A stretch of DNA of 13,170 nt from contig LCOP01000038.1 of assembly GCA_000996605.1 (NCBI GenBank), positions 1 to 13,170 on the forward strand, in the 5' to 3' direction. The notes beneath the pieces were generated by a model. The model saw only the letters and a program-made list of their open reading frames with translations, had not been told where the DNA came from and ran no database searches. This DNA comes from Parcubacteria group bacterium GW2011_GWA1_47_8 (GTDB lineage Bacteria > Patescibacteriota > Minisyncoccia > Phycocordibacterales > UBA1550). The position numbers were made by a program, and so were the translations under genes. Shown piece by piece: positions 1 through 6,009 of the stretch (positions within the stretch are counted from its first letter, which is position 1; the number at the start of each line of letters is the position of its first letter).

Positions 1-1464
1 GAGTGGGGGACATCGCAGAACTTTGGTAATCAAACACCACGTTACAACCAAGGATCAGGGGCTTCGGATTTTTCCGCAAGCATTTCCGGCTTGTCCCAAG
101 GTGGGACCTACTACTATCGCGCCGTCGCGCAGAATTCATGGGGGACGGTATACGGAGACACATACTCTTTTTCGACGAGTGGGTATTATGATTACAATAC
201 AAATTGTGGCTTGTCTGGGTATTACGGCACAAATTGTTCAAACAACATCGCTACGGTGAGCACGCGCAACGCTGACGTGTCGGGAAGTTTCGTGGTACTG
301 AACGGTTACGTTGACCCGCGCGGCACAAACGATACCGTACGCTGGTTCGAGTGGGGAAGCGGACAGTATCTGGGGAACTCAACACAAAAGCTCTCACAAG
401 GATACTCCGCATCGAACTTCAATGCAACGGTAACCGGTCTCGTATCGAATACGACGTATTACTATCGTGCCGTCGCGCGGAATGCACAGGGAACAGTATA
501 CGGAAGTACCCTTTCATTTGTTACCGGGTATTCGGGCGGTACTTATGGAGATAGTGGATATGCCGCCGCACCATCTGTGACGACACTTTTTGCAACCGAG
601 ATGTATAATGGTGTTGCAAAACTGAACGGTCTTGTTTCTACGTCTGCAAGCCAGCCCTCGAGCGCATGGTTCGAGTGGGGTGAGAATACAAATTTGGGGA
701 ACAAGACGGTGACGATGAATGTAGGTGCTCTTCCGGTAGTCAAGCACTCCGAAGTCATCTCGGGGCTTCAATCCGGCAGAACGTATTTTTATAGAATTGT
801 TGCGGAGAATCCGTACGGCAGAGTGTATGGCACCGTCATGAGTTTTGTGGCGGGGACCGTAACACCCGTGGTGAGTCCGCCACCGCAGGTGAAGATTGTG
901 ACGCCCAAGAAGACAACCACGACGATTGTGCGCGAGGGGATTTCGCAATCGCTCATGTCTCTGACGCTCGATGGTGGTGGTGAAAATATCGTAAGTGGTG
1001 AGACACGAACGTATCATGTAATATGGAGAAACACGAGTAGCAAAACACTGACGAATGTCGTGGTGCGTGTGACACCCGCCTCATCGATGCAGTTCACGGT
1101 TGCGGACAGGGGGTCGTTTTCAAAGTCTGACAACACAGTGACGATTGATGTTGGTACCTTGTCGGCAAACGATCAAGGCGAAGCATTCATCTCGGGTGTC
1201 TTTGGAAAAAACCTCGCTCTCGGGCAGGTCCTCGTCGTGACGGCGAACATCGTGTACACAAACCCGCAAGGCGTACAGGGCGACGAGATCGCGTATGTAA
1301 CACATCGGGTGATGGGGAATACGGGAGGACAAAATGCAACGGTTTCTGTGGCGACGACATTCTTGCCCTCAACGCTTTTCGAGTGGCTCTTGCTCTCTAT
1401 CCTTATCCTCCTTTTGATTCTTGTTGGGAACCATCTCTACGGGCGTTTTGCAGAGGGGAAGTGA
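1..1464 (+). CDS. Cell-surface FEWG/fibronectin-like repeat protein, 5' partial
   Basis: The reading frame is open from base 1, so the N-terminus lies outside the window; 487 residues are visible. Three modules share the pattern FEWG, then LGN, a GL turn, TYYYRAVA.N..GTVYG and SF.T (about residues 1-60, 83-176 and 191-286), which resembles a fibronectin-III-like beta-sandwich. A Tyr/Asn-rich linker with two cysteines (residues 61-82) separates modules 1 and 2. A Pro-rich linker leads to a DUF11-like beta domain (about 318-440). A single hydrophobic helix (about 460-482, FEWLLLSILILLLILVG) ends in a short charged tail, which fits a C-terminal membrane anchor with the repeats outside. The likely role is adhesion or envelope structure; no catalytic motif is visible. 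The internal TTG at 91 is not needed as a start. FEWG-repeat proteins of this style are common in Parcubacteria (known), but the exact function is unknown. Confidence 0.85.
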   Translation, partial: EWGTSQNFGNQTPRYNQGSGASDFSASISGLSQGGTYYYRAVAQNSWGTVYGDTYSFSTSGYYDYNTNCGLSGYYGTNCSNNIATVSTRNADVSGSFVVLNGYVDPRGTNDTVRWFEWGSGQYLGNSTQKLSQGYSASNFNATVTGLVSNTTYYYRAVARNAQGTVYGSTLSFVTGYSGGTYGDSGYAAAPSVTTLFATEMYNGVAKLNGLVSTSASQPSSAWFEWGENTNLGNKTVTMNVGALPVVKHSEVISGLQSGRTYFYRIVAENPYGRVYGTVMSFVAGTVTPVVSPPPQVKIVTPKKTTTTIVREGISQSLMSLTLDGGGENIVSGETRTYHVIWRNTSSKTLTNVVVRVTPASSMQFTVADRGSFSKSDNTVTIDVGTLSANDQGEAFISGVFGKNLALGQVLVVTANIVYTNPQGVQGDEIAYVTHRVMGNTGGQNATVSVATTFLPSTLFEWLLLSILILLLILVGNHLYGRFAEGK

Positions 1465-1473
1465 TAGAGGGGA

Positions 1474-1501
1474 GAATATGGAATATGGAATATGGAATAT
1501 G
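1474..1501. repeat. Four tandem copies of the heptamer GAATATG
   Basis: Four exact head-to-tail copies of GAATATG lie 9 bp after the stop codon of the surface protein gene. The complementary word ATTCCATATTC occurs at 1554-1564, on the far side of the terminator hairpin. The repeat and this word can therefore pair and extend the hairpin into a larger cruciform. Confidence 0.9.
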
Positions 1502-1508
1502 GAAAAAT

Positions 1509-1540
1509 GGGTGGGGGCCGAAGGCCCCCACCCGCTTTTT
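1509..1540 (+). terminator. Intrinsic terminator after the surface protein gene
   Basis: A perfect 11-bp GC-rich stem (1509-1519 with 1523-1533) with a GAA triloop is followed by GC and five T. An A-tract at 1503-1507 on the other side could give termination in the reverse direction too. It separates the surface gene from tsaE, so tsaE should have its own promoter between here and 1597. I see only weak -10 candidates there (around 1559-1570). Confidence 0.85.
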
Positions 1541-1597
1541 CTATGCCTCCAACATTCCATATTCTACATTCTCTCCCAAGAGTGGTAAGATGAAGGC

Positions 1598-2056
1598 ATG
1601 AGTAGAGAAGTTGTCAGTTTGGTCGAATTACGTGCGGTGGCGGAAGCATTTTTGCGAAAACTTGCCACCACACCGCGTACCGAAAGCGCGACCGTGGTCG
1701 CACTTTCCGGCGACCTTGGTGCGGGGAAAACCGCGTTTACCAAGGAAGTTGCCGCGCTTCTCGATATCACCGAAACGATCACGAGTCCGACGTTTGTGTT
1801 GGAAAAAAAGTACCCGATTCCATCGGGGAAAAATGCGATTGGGTTCAGAACACTCGTGCACATTGATGCATATCGTTTGAATTCAAGCAAAGAGATGCGC
1901 GCGCTCGCGTGGGATGAAGTACTCGCGGATCCTGCAAATCTTGTATTGATCGAATGGCCTGAACAGGTCGCCGAAGTAATTCCCGCGCAGGCGCACAGGA
2001 TTTCTTTCGAATATGTCGACGAAGGCGTGCGGCGCATCTCGGGAGAAGATATTTAA
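1598..2056 (+). CDS. tsaE: tRNA threonylcarbamoyladenosine biosynthesis ATPase TsaE
   Basis: A 152-residue protein with the TsaE (YjeE) signature set. The Walker A loop GDLGAGKT is at residues 38-45, followed by SPTF, HIDAYRL and LIEWPE. TsaE is the small cytoplasmic ATPase that works with TsaB, TsaC and TsaD to make t6A37 on tRNAs reading ANN codons. The length is normal for the family. The ATG at 1598 is preceded by a weak purine stretch (GAAGGC) rather than a clear Shine-Dalgarno. The stop is 6 bp before polA, so the two are probably co-transcribed, with translation of polA perhaps coupled to termination here. No other Tsa genes are in the window. Confidence 0.95.
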   Translation: MSREVVSLVELRAVAEAFLRKLATTPRTESATVVALSGDLGAGKTAFTKEVAALLDITETITSPTFVLEKKYPIPSGKNAIGFRTLVHIDAYRLNSSKEMRALAWDEVLADPANLVLIEWPEQVAEVIPAQAHRISFEYVDEGVRRISGEDI

Positions 2057-2062
2057 TTATTT

Positions 2063-4456
2063 ATGAAAAAAAAAGATTCTCAAAAAACACTTATTCTTCT
2101 CGACGCGCACGCGATACTACATCGTGCGTATCACGCGCTTCCGGGATTTACCTCGAGTACTGGCGAACCGACGGGAGCGACGTACGGCCTCTCGACGATG
2201 CTCATGAAGATCATCAAGGATCTGAAACCCGACTATATTGCGGGGTGTTTTGACTTGCCCCAGCCGACCTTTCGTCACGAAGCATACGAGGCGTACAAAC
2301 AAGGCCGTGCAAAAACCGAAGACGATCTCGTGCATCAGATCAAGCGCGCGCGCGATGTGTTTGCCGCACTCGCCATACCTTCGTACGAGCTTCCCGGGTT
2401 TGAGGCGGACGATCTCCTCGCCACAATCGTGGAAAAAATGAAAGACAAAAAAGATTTGCGTATCATCATTGCATCGGGTGACATGGACACGCTTCAACTT
2501 GTCGATGACGATCGCGTGCTCGTGTATACGCTCAAAAAAGGAATCAATGACACTATTTTGTATGATGAAAAGGCAGTTGTGGAGCGTTTTGGATTCGTGC
2601 CGAAACTGTTACCGGACTATAAAGGCCTCCGCGGCGACCCGTCGGACAACATCATCGGTATTAAAGGCATCGGTGAGAAAACGGCAACAACGCTCATCAC
2701 CATGTTCGGTTCGGTCGAGAATATGTACAAGAAATTAAAAAAAGATCCGGAGAAATTTCGCGCGGCAGGAGTCTCGCCGCGCATCATAACGCTCCTCGAG
2801 GAAGGAGAGGAAGAAGCGCTTTTTTCCAAAACGCTCGCCACTGTGCGTCGCGATGCGCCGATTGAATTTTCTTTGCCCGAGAAAGAATGGCGGGAGAACT
2901 TTGACCTTGCGCGCGCGGAGACACTTTTTGCCGAGCTCGAGTTCCGCGCACTCAGGGGGCGCTTGAACGAACTTAACGGGGGAGCGAATAAGGCGACACT
3001 TTTTCCGGAAGAAGAAAAAAATGAGTCGGTTATCGACCCGACAGAATTCAAGCATGCACAACTTGCGCTCTGGCTCCTTAATTCTGACCTCACCACGCCG
3101 TCACTTGAAGATATGTTGCACTATACGAAGAAGAAAAATTTTGTGGACGCATTTGTGGCGCTCGAAGCGGAGATTGGGAAGCAAGGTCTTGGCAGTGTGT
3201 ATCGCGACATCGAGCTTCCCCTCATCCCGATTATTGAAGAGGCACAAACGTATGGTATCCTCGTCGACACAAAACACCTCAAAAAACTTTCGGAAACGTA
3301 TCACAAAACACTTGACGAGATTACTACCCGCATCTACACACATGCGGGCGGGGAGTTCAATATGAATTCACCGAAACAGCTCGGCGAGGTGCTGTTCGAC
3401 AAGATGGGGCTCGCAACGAAAGGGCTCAAGAAAACCGAAGGTGGCGCCCGCTCGACGCGTGAGTCCGAGCTTGTGAAGCTTCGCGAGGTGCACCCGATTA
3501 TTGCCGAGATTCTCCTCTATCGCGAACTCCAAAAACTTCTTTCGACCTACATCGATAATCTGCCACAGCTCACCCTCGAGGATGGGCGCCTCCACACGAC
3601 GCTCAATCAAGCCGGTACTACGACGGGGCGCATGTCGTCGTCGAATCCGAATCTACAAAACATTCCCGTCCGCGGCGAGATGGGCGCCGCAATACGGAGT
3701 GCTTTTGTGGCACCGGAGGGATCGACGCTTTTGGCGTGCGACTATTCGCAGATTGAGATGCGCGTACTTGCCGCACTTTCCGGTGATGAGAATCTTTTCG
3801 AGATTTTTAAAACTGGTGCCGATGTGCATACGTCGGTTGCTTCGCGCGTGTTTCATGTGTCCCCCCAAGATGTCACTGCTGAAATGCGTCGTCGCGCGAA
3901 GGTCATCAATTTCGGCATCGTATACGGCATGGGAGTAAATGCGCTCAAAGACAACCTCGGTTCCACGCGCGTCGAAGCACAAGAATTTTATAATAATTAT
4001 TTTGTGACGTTCCCCAAGATTGCGCGGTATTTCGAGGACGTGAAGTCGCGCGCAAAGAAAGATGGATTTACCACGACGTACTTTGGCAGACGACGGTTCT
4101 TTGCGGGACTCAAATCGCCGATACCGTATATCCGCGCGAGTGCCGAGCGCATGGCGATGAACGCGCCACTTCAGGGAACCGCGGCGGACATCATCAAGAT
4201 TGCGATGAAGCGCGCGCACGACGGGCTCGCCGGAGCGAAACTTTTAGACAAAGCACACCTCCTTCTCCAGATCCATGATGAGCTTTTGTACGAAGTCGAG
4301 GAAGGTGTTGTGAAAAAAGCGCGAACTATTATTGAAGACGCGATGGAGCACGCCGTAGATTTTCCGGTGCCGATCACTGTTTCGGTCAAAGAGGGTCCGC
4401 GGTGGGGGAGCATGGAGGGGGTCGAAAGGAACGGAATAGAGAATGTGGAATTATAG
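2063..4456 (+). CDS. polA: DNA polymerase I, 5' nuclease plus polymerase, no functional proofreading domain
   Basis: 797 residues. The 5' nuclease domain (about 1-295) shows LLDAHAILHRAYHA, TFRHEAYEAYK, GFEADDLLAT (114-117), SGDMDTLQLV and GDPSDNIIGIKGIGEKTA, which are the metal-binding acids and helix-hairpin-helix. Only about 70 residues separate it from the polymerase domain, and no DxE exonuclease motif is seen. A short remnant, LALWLLNSDLTTPSLEDML (about 334-352), matches the last helices of the Klenow exonuclease fold. The polymerase domain (about 375-797) has TTGRMSSSNPNLQNIP, motif A with D560 and E565, the O-helix RRAKVINFGIVYG with R609, K613, F617 and Y621, and motif C HDE at 738-740. 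F617 is the E. coli-type residue that discriminates against dideoxynucleotides. The roles are Okazaki fragment maturation and repair synthesis. No Shine-Dalgarno sits at the right distance, so coupling to tsaE is likely. Confidence 0.97.
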   Translation: MKKKDSQKTLILLDAHAILHRAYHALPGFTSSTGEPTGATYGLSTMLMKIIKDLKPDYIAGCFDLPQPTFRHEAYEAYKQGRAKTEDDLVHQIKRARDVFAALAIPSYELPGFEADDLLATIVEKMKDKKDLRIIIASGDMDTLQLVDDDRVLVYTLKKGINDTILYDEKAVVERFGFVPKLLPDYKGLRGDPSDNIIGIKGIGEKTATTLITMFGSVENMYKKLKKDPEKFRAAGVSPRIITLLEEGEEEALFSKTLATVRRDAPIEFSLPEKEWRENFDLARAETLFAELEFRALRGRLNELNGGANKATLFPEEEKNESVIDPTEFKHAQLALWLLNSDLTTPSLEDMLHYTKKKNFVDAFVALEAEIGKQGLGSVYRDIELPLIPIIEEAQTYGILVDTKHLKKLSETYHKTLDEITTRIYTHAGGEFNMNSPKQLGEVLFDKMGLATKGLKKTEGGARSTRESELVKLREVHPIIAEILLYRELQKLLSTYIDNLPQLTLEDGRLHTTLNQAGTTTGRMSSSNPNLQNIPVRGEMGAAIRSAFVAPEGSTLLACDYSQIEMRVLAALSGDENLFEIFKTGADVHTSVASRVFHVSPQDVTAEMRRRAKVINFGIVYGMGVNALKDNLGSTRVEAQEFYNNYFVTFPKIARYFEDVKSRAKKDGFTTTYFGRRRFFAGLKSPIPYIRASAERMAMNAPLQGTAADIIKIAMKRAHDGLAGAKLLDKAHLLLQIHDELLYEVEEGVVKKARTIIEDAMEHAVDFPVPITVSVKEGPRWGSMEGVERNGIENVEL

Positions 4457-4503
4457 AGTGGGAATGATTCAAAATTCTATCTTCAATATTTTACCCAAAT
4501 ACG

Positions 4504-5211
4504 ATGTTATACATTATTTACGGCAATGATCGAACAAAAGGACGCGCGCGATTTCAAACACTTCGCGACGAGCTCTCCGAGGGTCGGAATATCGAATCGG
4601 TACGCGAAGGCGCAATCTCCCCACTTCTCATTGACGAGATGGTTCTTTCCCGTGGGCTTTTTGACGAAACCGCCGTATTCGTTTTCGACAGCATCCTTGA
4701 GAAGGTGACCGAGCAAGAGATTGTTGCTTCTCGTGCGGTGGATCTCGCTTCTTCTTCCAACTCATTTCTCGTTTTCGAACCGACACTCGATAAAAAGATT
4801 ATTCCGATTATTACCAAAGAGGCATCTCTCGCGGAGGAGTACACTTTAAAAAAATTATTTGAGCGACCGGCATTCAATATCTTCGCGCTCGGTGATGCAC
4901 TCGGCGCGCGGAACAAAAAGGATTTGTGGGTGCTCTATCAGCAGGCGCTTGGGGCGGGACTTGCACCCGAGGAAATCAACAGCACACTGTTTTGGCAAGT
5001 GAAAAATATGGCGCTTATGAAGGGTGCGCAAGCGGGGGAGAGCGCGGGACTCAATCCCTTTGTGGCAAAGAAGGCGCTCGCATTTGCAAAGAATTATACA
5101 ACCAGTGAAATTGAAAACCTTGCGCGGAAACTTTCGGCGATTGTGCACGAAGATCATCGCGGCGGGGAATCACTCAAGATTGCGCTGGAGAAGTTGATAC
5201 TCTCTCTATAG
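4504..5211 (+). CDS. holA: DNA polymerase III delta subunit-like protein
   Basis: A 235-residue protein that begins LYIIYGNDRTKGRARF. The collar-like C-terminal half has FALGDALGARNKKDLW (about 127-142), LFWQVKNMALMKG (162-174), GLNPFVAKKALAFAK (182-196) and a final HEDHRGGESLKIALEKLIL. This order matches the C-terminal part of delta, which binds and opens the sliding clamp in the clamp loader. It is about 100 residues shorter than typical HolA (around 340), and the N-terminal AAA-like region is reduced, so it is a short, divergent form. It follows polA by 47 bp on the same strand and is ended by the terminator at 5221-5245, suggesting a tsaE-polA-holA unit. No clear Shine-Dalgarno precedes the ATG. 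The call rests on motif order only. Confidence 0.7.
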   Translation: MLYIIYGNDRTKGRARFQTLRDELSEGRNIESVREGAISPLLIDEMVLSRGLFDETAVFVFDSILEKVTEQEIVASRAVDLASSSNSFLVFEPTLDKKIIPIITKEASLAEEYTLKKLFERPAFNIFALGDALGARNKKDLWVLYQQALGAGLAPEEINSTLFWQVKNMALMKGAQAGESAGLNPFVAKKALAFAKNYTTSEIENLARKLSAIVHEDHRGGESLKIALEKLILSL

Positions 5212-5217
5212 TAAAAC

Positions 5218-5375
5218 AAAAAGCCCATCAGTGATGGACTTTTTTAATTAGAGAATTCGGAGACAGAACTAGTACGACACGATGGTTTGTACAATTGGGG
5301 GGAATGGAAGGTTTTAAAAATTATTGATCATAAGGTGATCTTGCCTTAAAACATTCCTTCCACCGTTTCTTATCT
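5218..5375 (-). ncRNA. Candidate small RNA with its own promoter, long hairpin and terminator
   Basis: On the minus strand a promoter-like pair, TTGTCC (5404-5409) and TATAAT (5382-5387), has a 16-bp spacer and predicts a start near 5375. The intrinsic terminator hairpin and T-run at 5218-5241 would end a transcript of about 155 nt. The first half forms a long imperfect stem (about 5344-5364 with 5297-5317, one bulge) capped by the hairpin GATCA/TGATC (5326-5340). The second half, 5246-5296, is less structured. No convincing reading frame is present. I do not recognise it as tmRNA, SRP RNA, RNase P RNA or 6S RNA. Confidence 0.4.
5221..5245 (+). terminator. Bidirectional intrinsic terminator after holA
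   Basis: A 9-bp stem (5221-5229 with 5233-5241, one mismatch, AGT loop) is followed by six T (5240-5245). On the minus strand the same hairpin is followed by five T (complement of 5218-5222). It therefore ends holA transcripts and also the candidate minus-strand RNA that reads toward it. Confidence 0.8.
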
Positions 5376-5381
5376 GCTCTT

Positions 5382-5409
5382 ATTATACACCCGAGGATTT
5401 TGGGGACAA
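5382..5409 (-). promoter_or_regulatory. Promoter for the minus-strand candidate RNA
   Basis: The -35 TTGTCC (4 of 6 consensus) and perfect -10 TATAAT are separated by 16 bp. The -35 hexamer overlaps the G-rich quadruplex motif on the opposite strand, so folding of that motif could affect promoter use (inference). Confidence 0.5.
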
Positions 5410-5428
5410 GGGGGATAGAGGGGAGGGG
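5402..5428 (+). other. Four-tract G-quadruplex motif
   Basis: Four runs of at least four G occur at 5402-5405, 5410-5414, 5420-5423 and 5425-5428, with loops of 4, 5 and 1 nt. This meets the canonical quadruplex rule with four stacked tetrads possible. It is immediately followed by TGTGGATAA. Confidence 0.7.
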
Positions 5429-5437
5429 TGTGGATAA
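5429..5437 (-). promoter_or_regulatory. DnaA-box-like 9-mer
   Basis: The plus-strand TGTGGATAA is the complement of TTATCCACA, the high-affinity DnaA box of E. coli. A second near match, TTATACACC, lies at 5383-5391 on the plus strand. Two sites are too few to call an origin, and 9-mers occur by chance, but the placement beside a G4 motif in a long noncoding gap is suggestive. Confidence 0.3.
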
Positions 5438-5466
5438 CTTTTTGTACGGTCTTGTGAGACGTAGTC

Positions 5467-5637
5467 GCACCACAAGAGTACTTCTTGTTTTCTAACTCAC
5501 TTCGTTCGTAAGAAAACAAAGTCGCCCGTGCGAGTACGCACTGCGTGGACGTAAGTACTCGCGATCCCAACTCGCTATTTTACTTGCACCACAAGAGTAC
5601 TTCCAATTTCTAGCTCGCTTTACTTGCGAAATTTAGG
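5467..5637. repeat. Two hairpin units headed by an identical 18-mer
   Basis: The 18-mer GCACCACAAGAGTACTTC occurs at 5467-5484 and 5586-5603. Each copy is followed by a hairpin of the same design with different arms. The first pairs 5485-5493 with 5511-5519 (9 bp, 17-nt loop). The second pairs 5605-5610 with 5628-5633 (6 bp, 17-nt loop). The loops are related (CTCACTTCGTTCG versus CTCGCTTTACTTGC). Between the units, GCGAGTAC (5530-5537) pairs with GTACTCGC (5555-5562). GCTATTTTAC (5574-5583) can pair with 5644-5655 around the second unit. Confidence 0.75.
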
Positions 5638-5662
5638 TCGCTTGTAAAACATAGCTCCGCCT

Positions 5663-5725
5663 CACACAAAGCGGTTTTTTAAAGGAGTGCCCGCAGGGTA
5701 CTCCTTTGAAAAACCACTTTGCGTG
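5663..5725. repeat. Very long hairpin, 30-bp stem with GCA triloop
   Basis: Bases 5663-5692 pair with 5696-5725, with only two A/C mismatches and two G-U wobbles. The top of the stem is AAAGGAGTGCCC / GGGTACTCCTTT. No T-run follows directly, so it is not a standard terminator. No gene crosses it. Confidence 0.85.
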
Positions 5726-5749
5726 CTAAGTCAGGGATCTCCCTCGACT

Positions 5750-5861
5750 AAACTTTTGCCGCCGCAAAAGTTTGTCTGGACACTAGCTCGTCTGTTTTTT
5801 CTGGTGAAAAAACATGACTCCGCTATTCGATCCCTACTCGCAGGCAAAGCAGTTTGCCTGC
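5750..5861. repeat. Three further perfect hairpins in a row
   Basis: The arms are 5750-5759 with 5764-5773 (10 bp, AAACTTTTGC, loop CGCC), 5793-5801 with 5806-5814 (9 bp, TGTTTTTTC, loop TGGT) and 5840-5848 with 5853-5861 (9 bp, GCAGGCAAA, loop GCAG). The linkers share a loose word: ACATAGCTCCGC at 5650-5660, ACACTAGCTCG at 5780-5790 and ACATGACTCCGC at 5812-5823. With the preceding elements this fills the region before the tRNA with inverted repeats. No gene is seen. Confidence 0.75.
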
Positions 5862-5881
5862 TTGGGCGCACAAAATAAAAA
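5826..5881 (+). repeat. Inverted, interrupted copy of the tRNA-Lys 3' end
   Basis: TTCGATCCCTACT (5826-5838) matches the T-loop and 3' T-stem of the tRNA at 5913-5985. GGGCGCACAAAATAAAAA (5864-5881) matches its 3' acceptor strand, discriminator and downstream flank. Between them is a 25-nt insert that forms the 5840-5861 hairpin. The copy is on the plus strand, opposite to the real tRNA, so 5864-5881 and 5902-5919 form a perfect 18-bp inverted repeat. Confidence 0.85.
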
Positions 5882-5883
5882 AT

Positions 5884-5908
5884 CCCCGCTTGGAAGCGAG
5901 GTTTTTAT
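5884..5908. terminator. Terminator-like hairpin at the tRNA 3' side
   Basis: CCCCGCTT/AAGCGAGG (one mismatch, GG loop) flanked by A- and T-runs lies within the larger inverted repeat 5864-5919. It can terminate tRNA-Lys transcription on the minus strand and also act in the plus direction. Confidence 0.6.
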
Positions 5909-5912
5909 TTTG

Positions 5913-5985
5913 TGCGCCCAGTAGGGATCGAACCTACGACCGTTTGCTTAAAAGGCAACTGCTCTACCGACTGAGCTATGGGCGC
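5913..5985 (-). tRNA. trnK: tRNA-Lys (anticodon UUU)
   Basis: A 73-nt cloverleaf: acceptor GCGCCCA/TGGGCGC, D-stem GCTC/GAGC, anticodon stem GTTGC/GCAAA, loop CTTTTAA with anticodon TTT, variable loop CGGTC, T-stem GTAGG/CCTAC, loop TTCGATC, discriminator A73. The 27-43 pair is a G-A mismatch; the other stems are intact. CCA is not encoded; CAAA follows the discriminator. The IS630 end lies 24 bp upstream of the 5' end, so its promoter must lie in or across the IS sequence. A partial inverted copy of its 3' end lies just downstream. Confidence 0.95.
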
Positions 5986-6009
5986 ATGAGGGGGAACAAC
6001 TGACAACTA

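Noticed and set aside
5383..5437. Chromosomal replication origin
   Set aside because: Only one perfect and one near DnaA box, no AT-rich unwinding tract with repeats, and no dnaA or dnaN nearby. Kept only as a G4/DnaA-box observation.
5467..5862. CRISPR array
   Set aside because: The repeated unit occurs only twice, spacing is irregular, the intervening sequences are palindromic rather than unique spacers, and no cas genes are present.
5687..5878. 63-codon frame across the hairpin region
   Set aside because: It runs through several palindromes and the partial tRNA copy, with no start signal or protein-like pattern.
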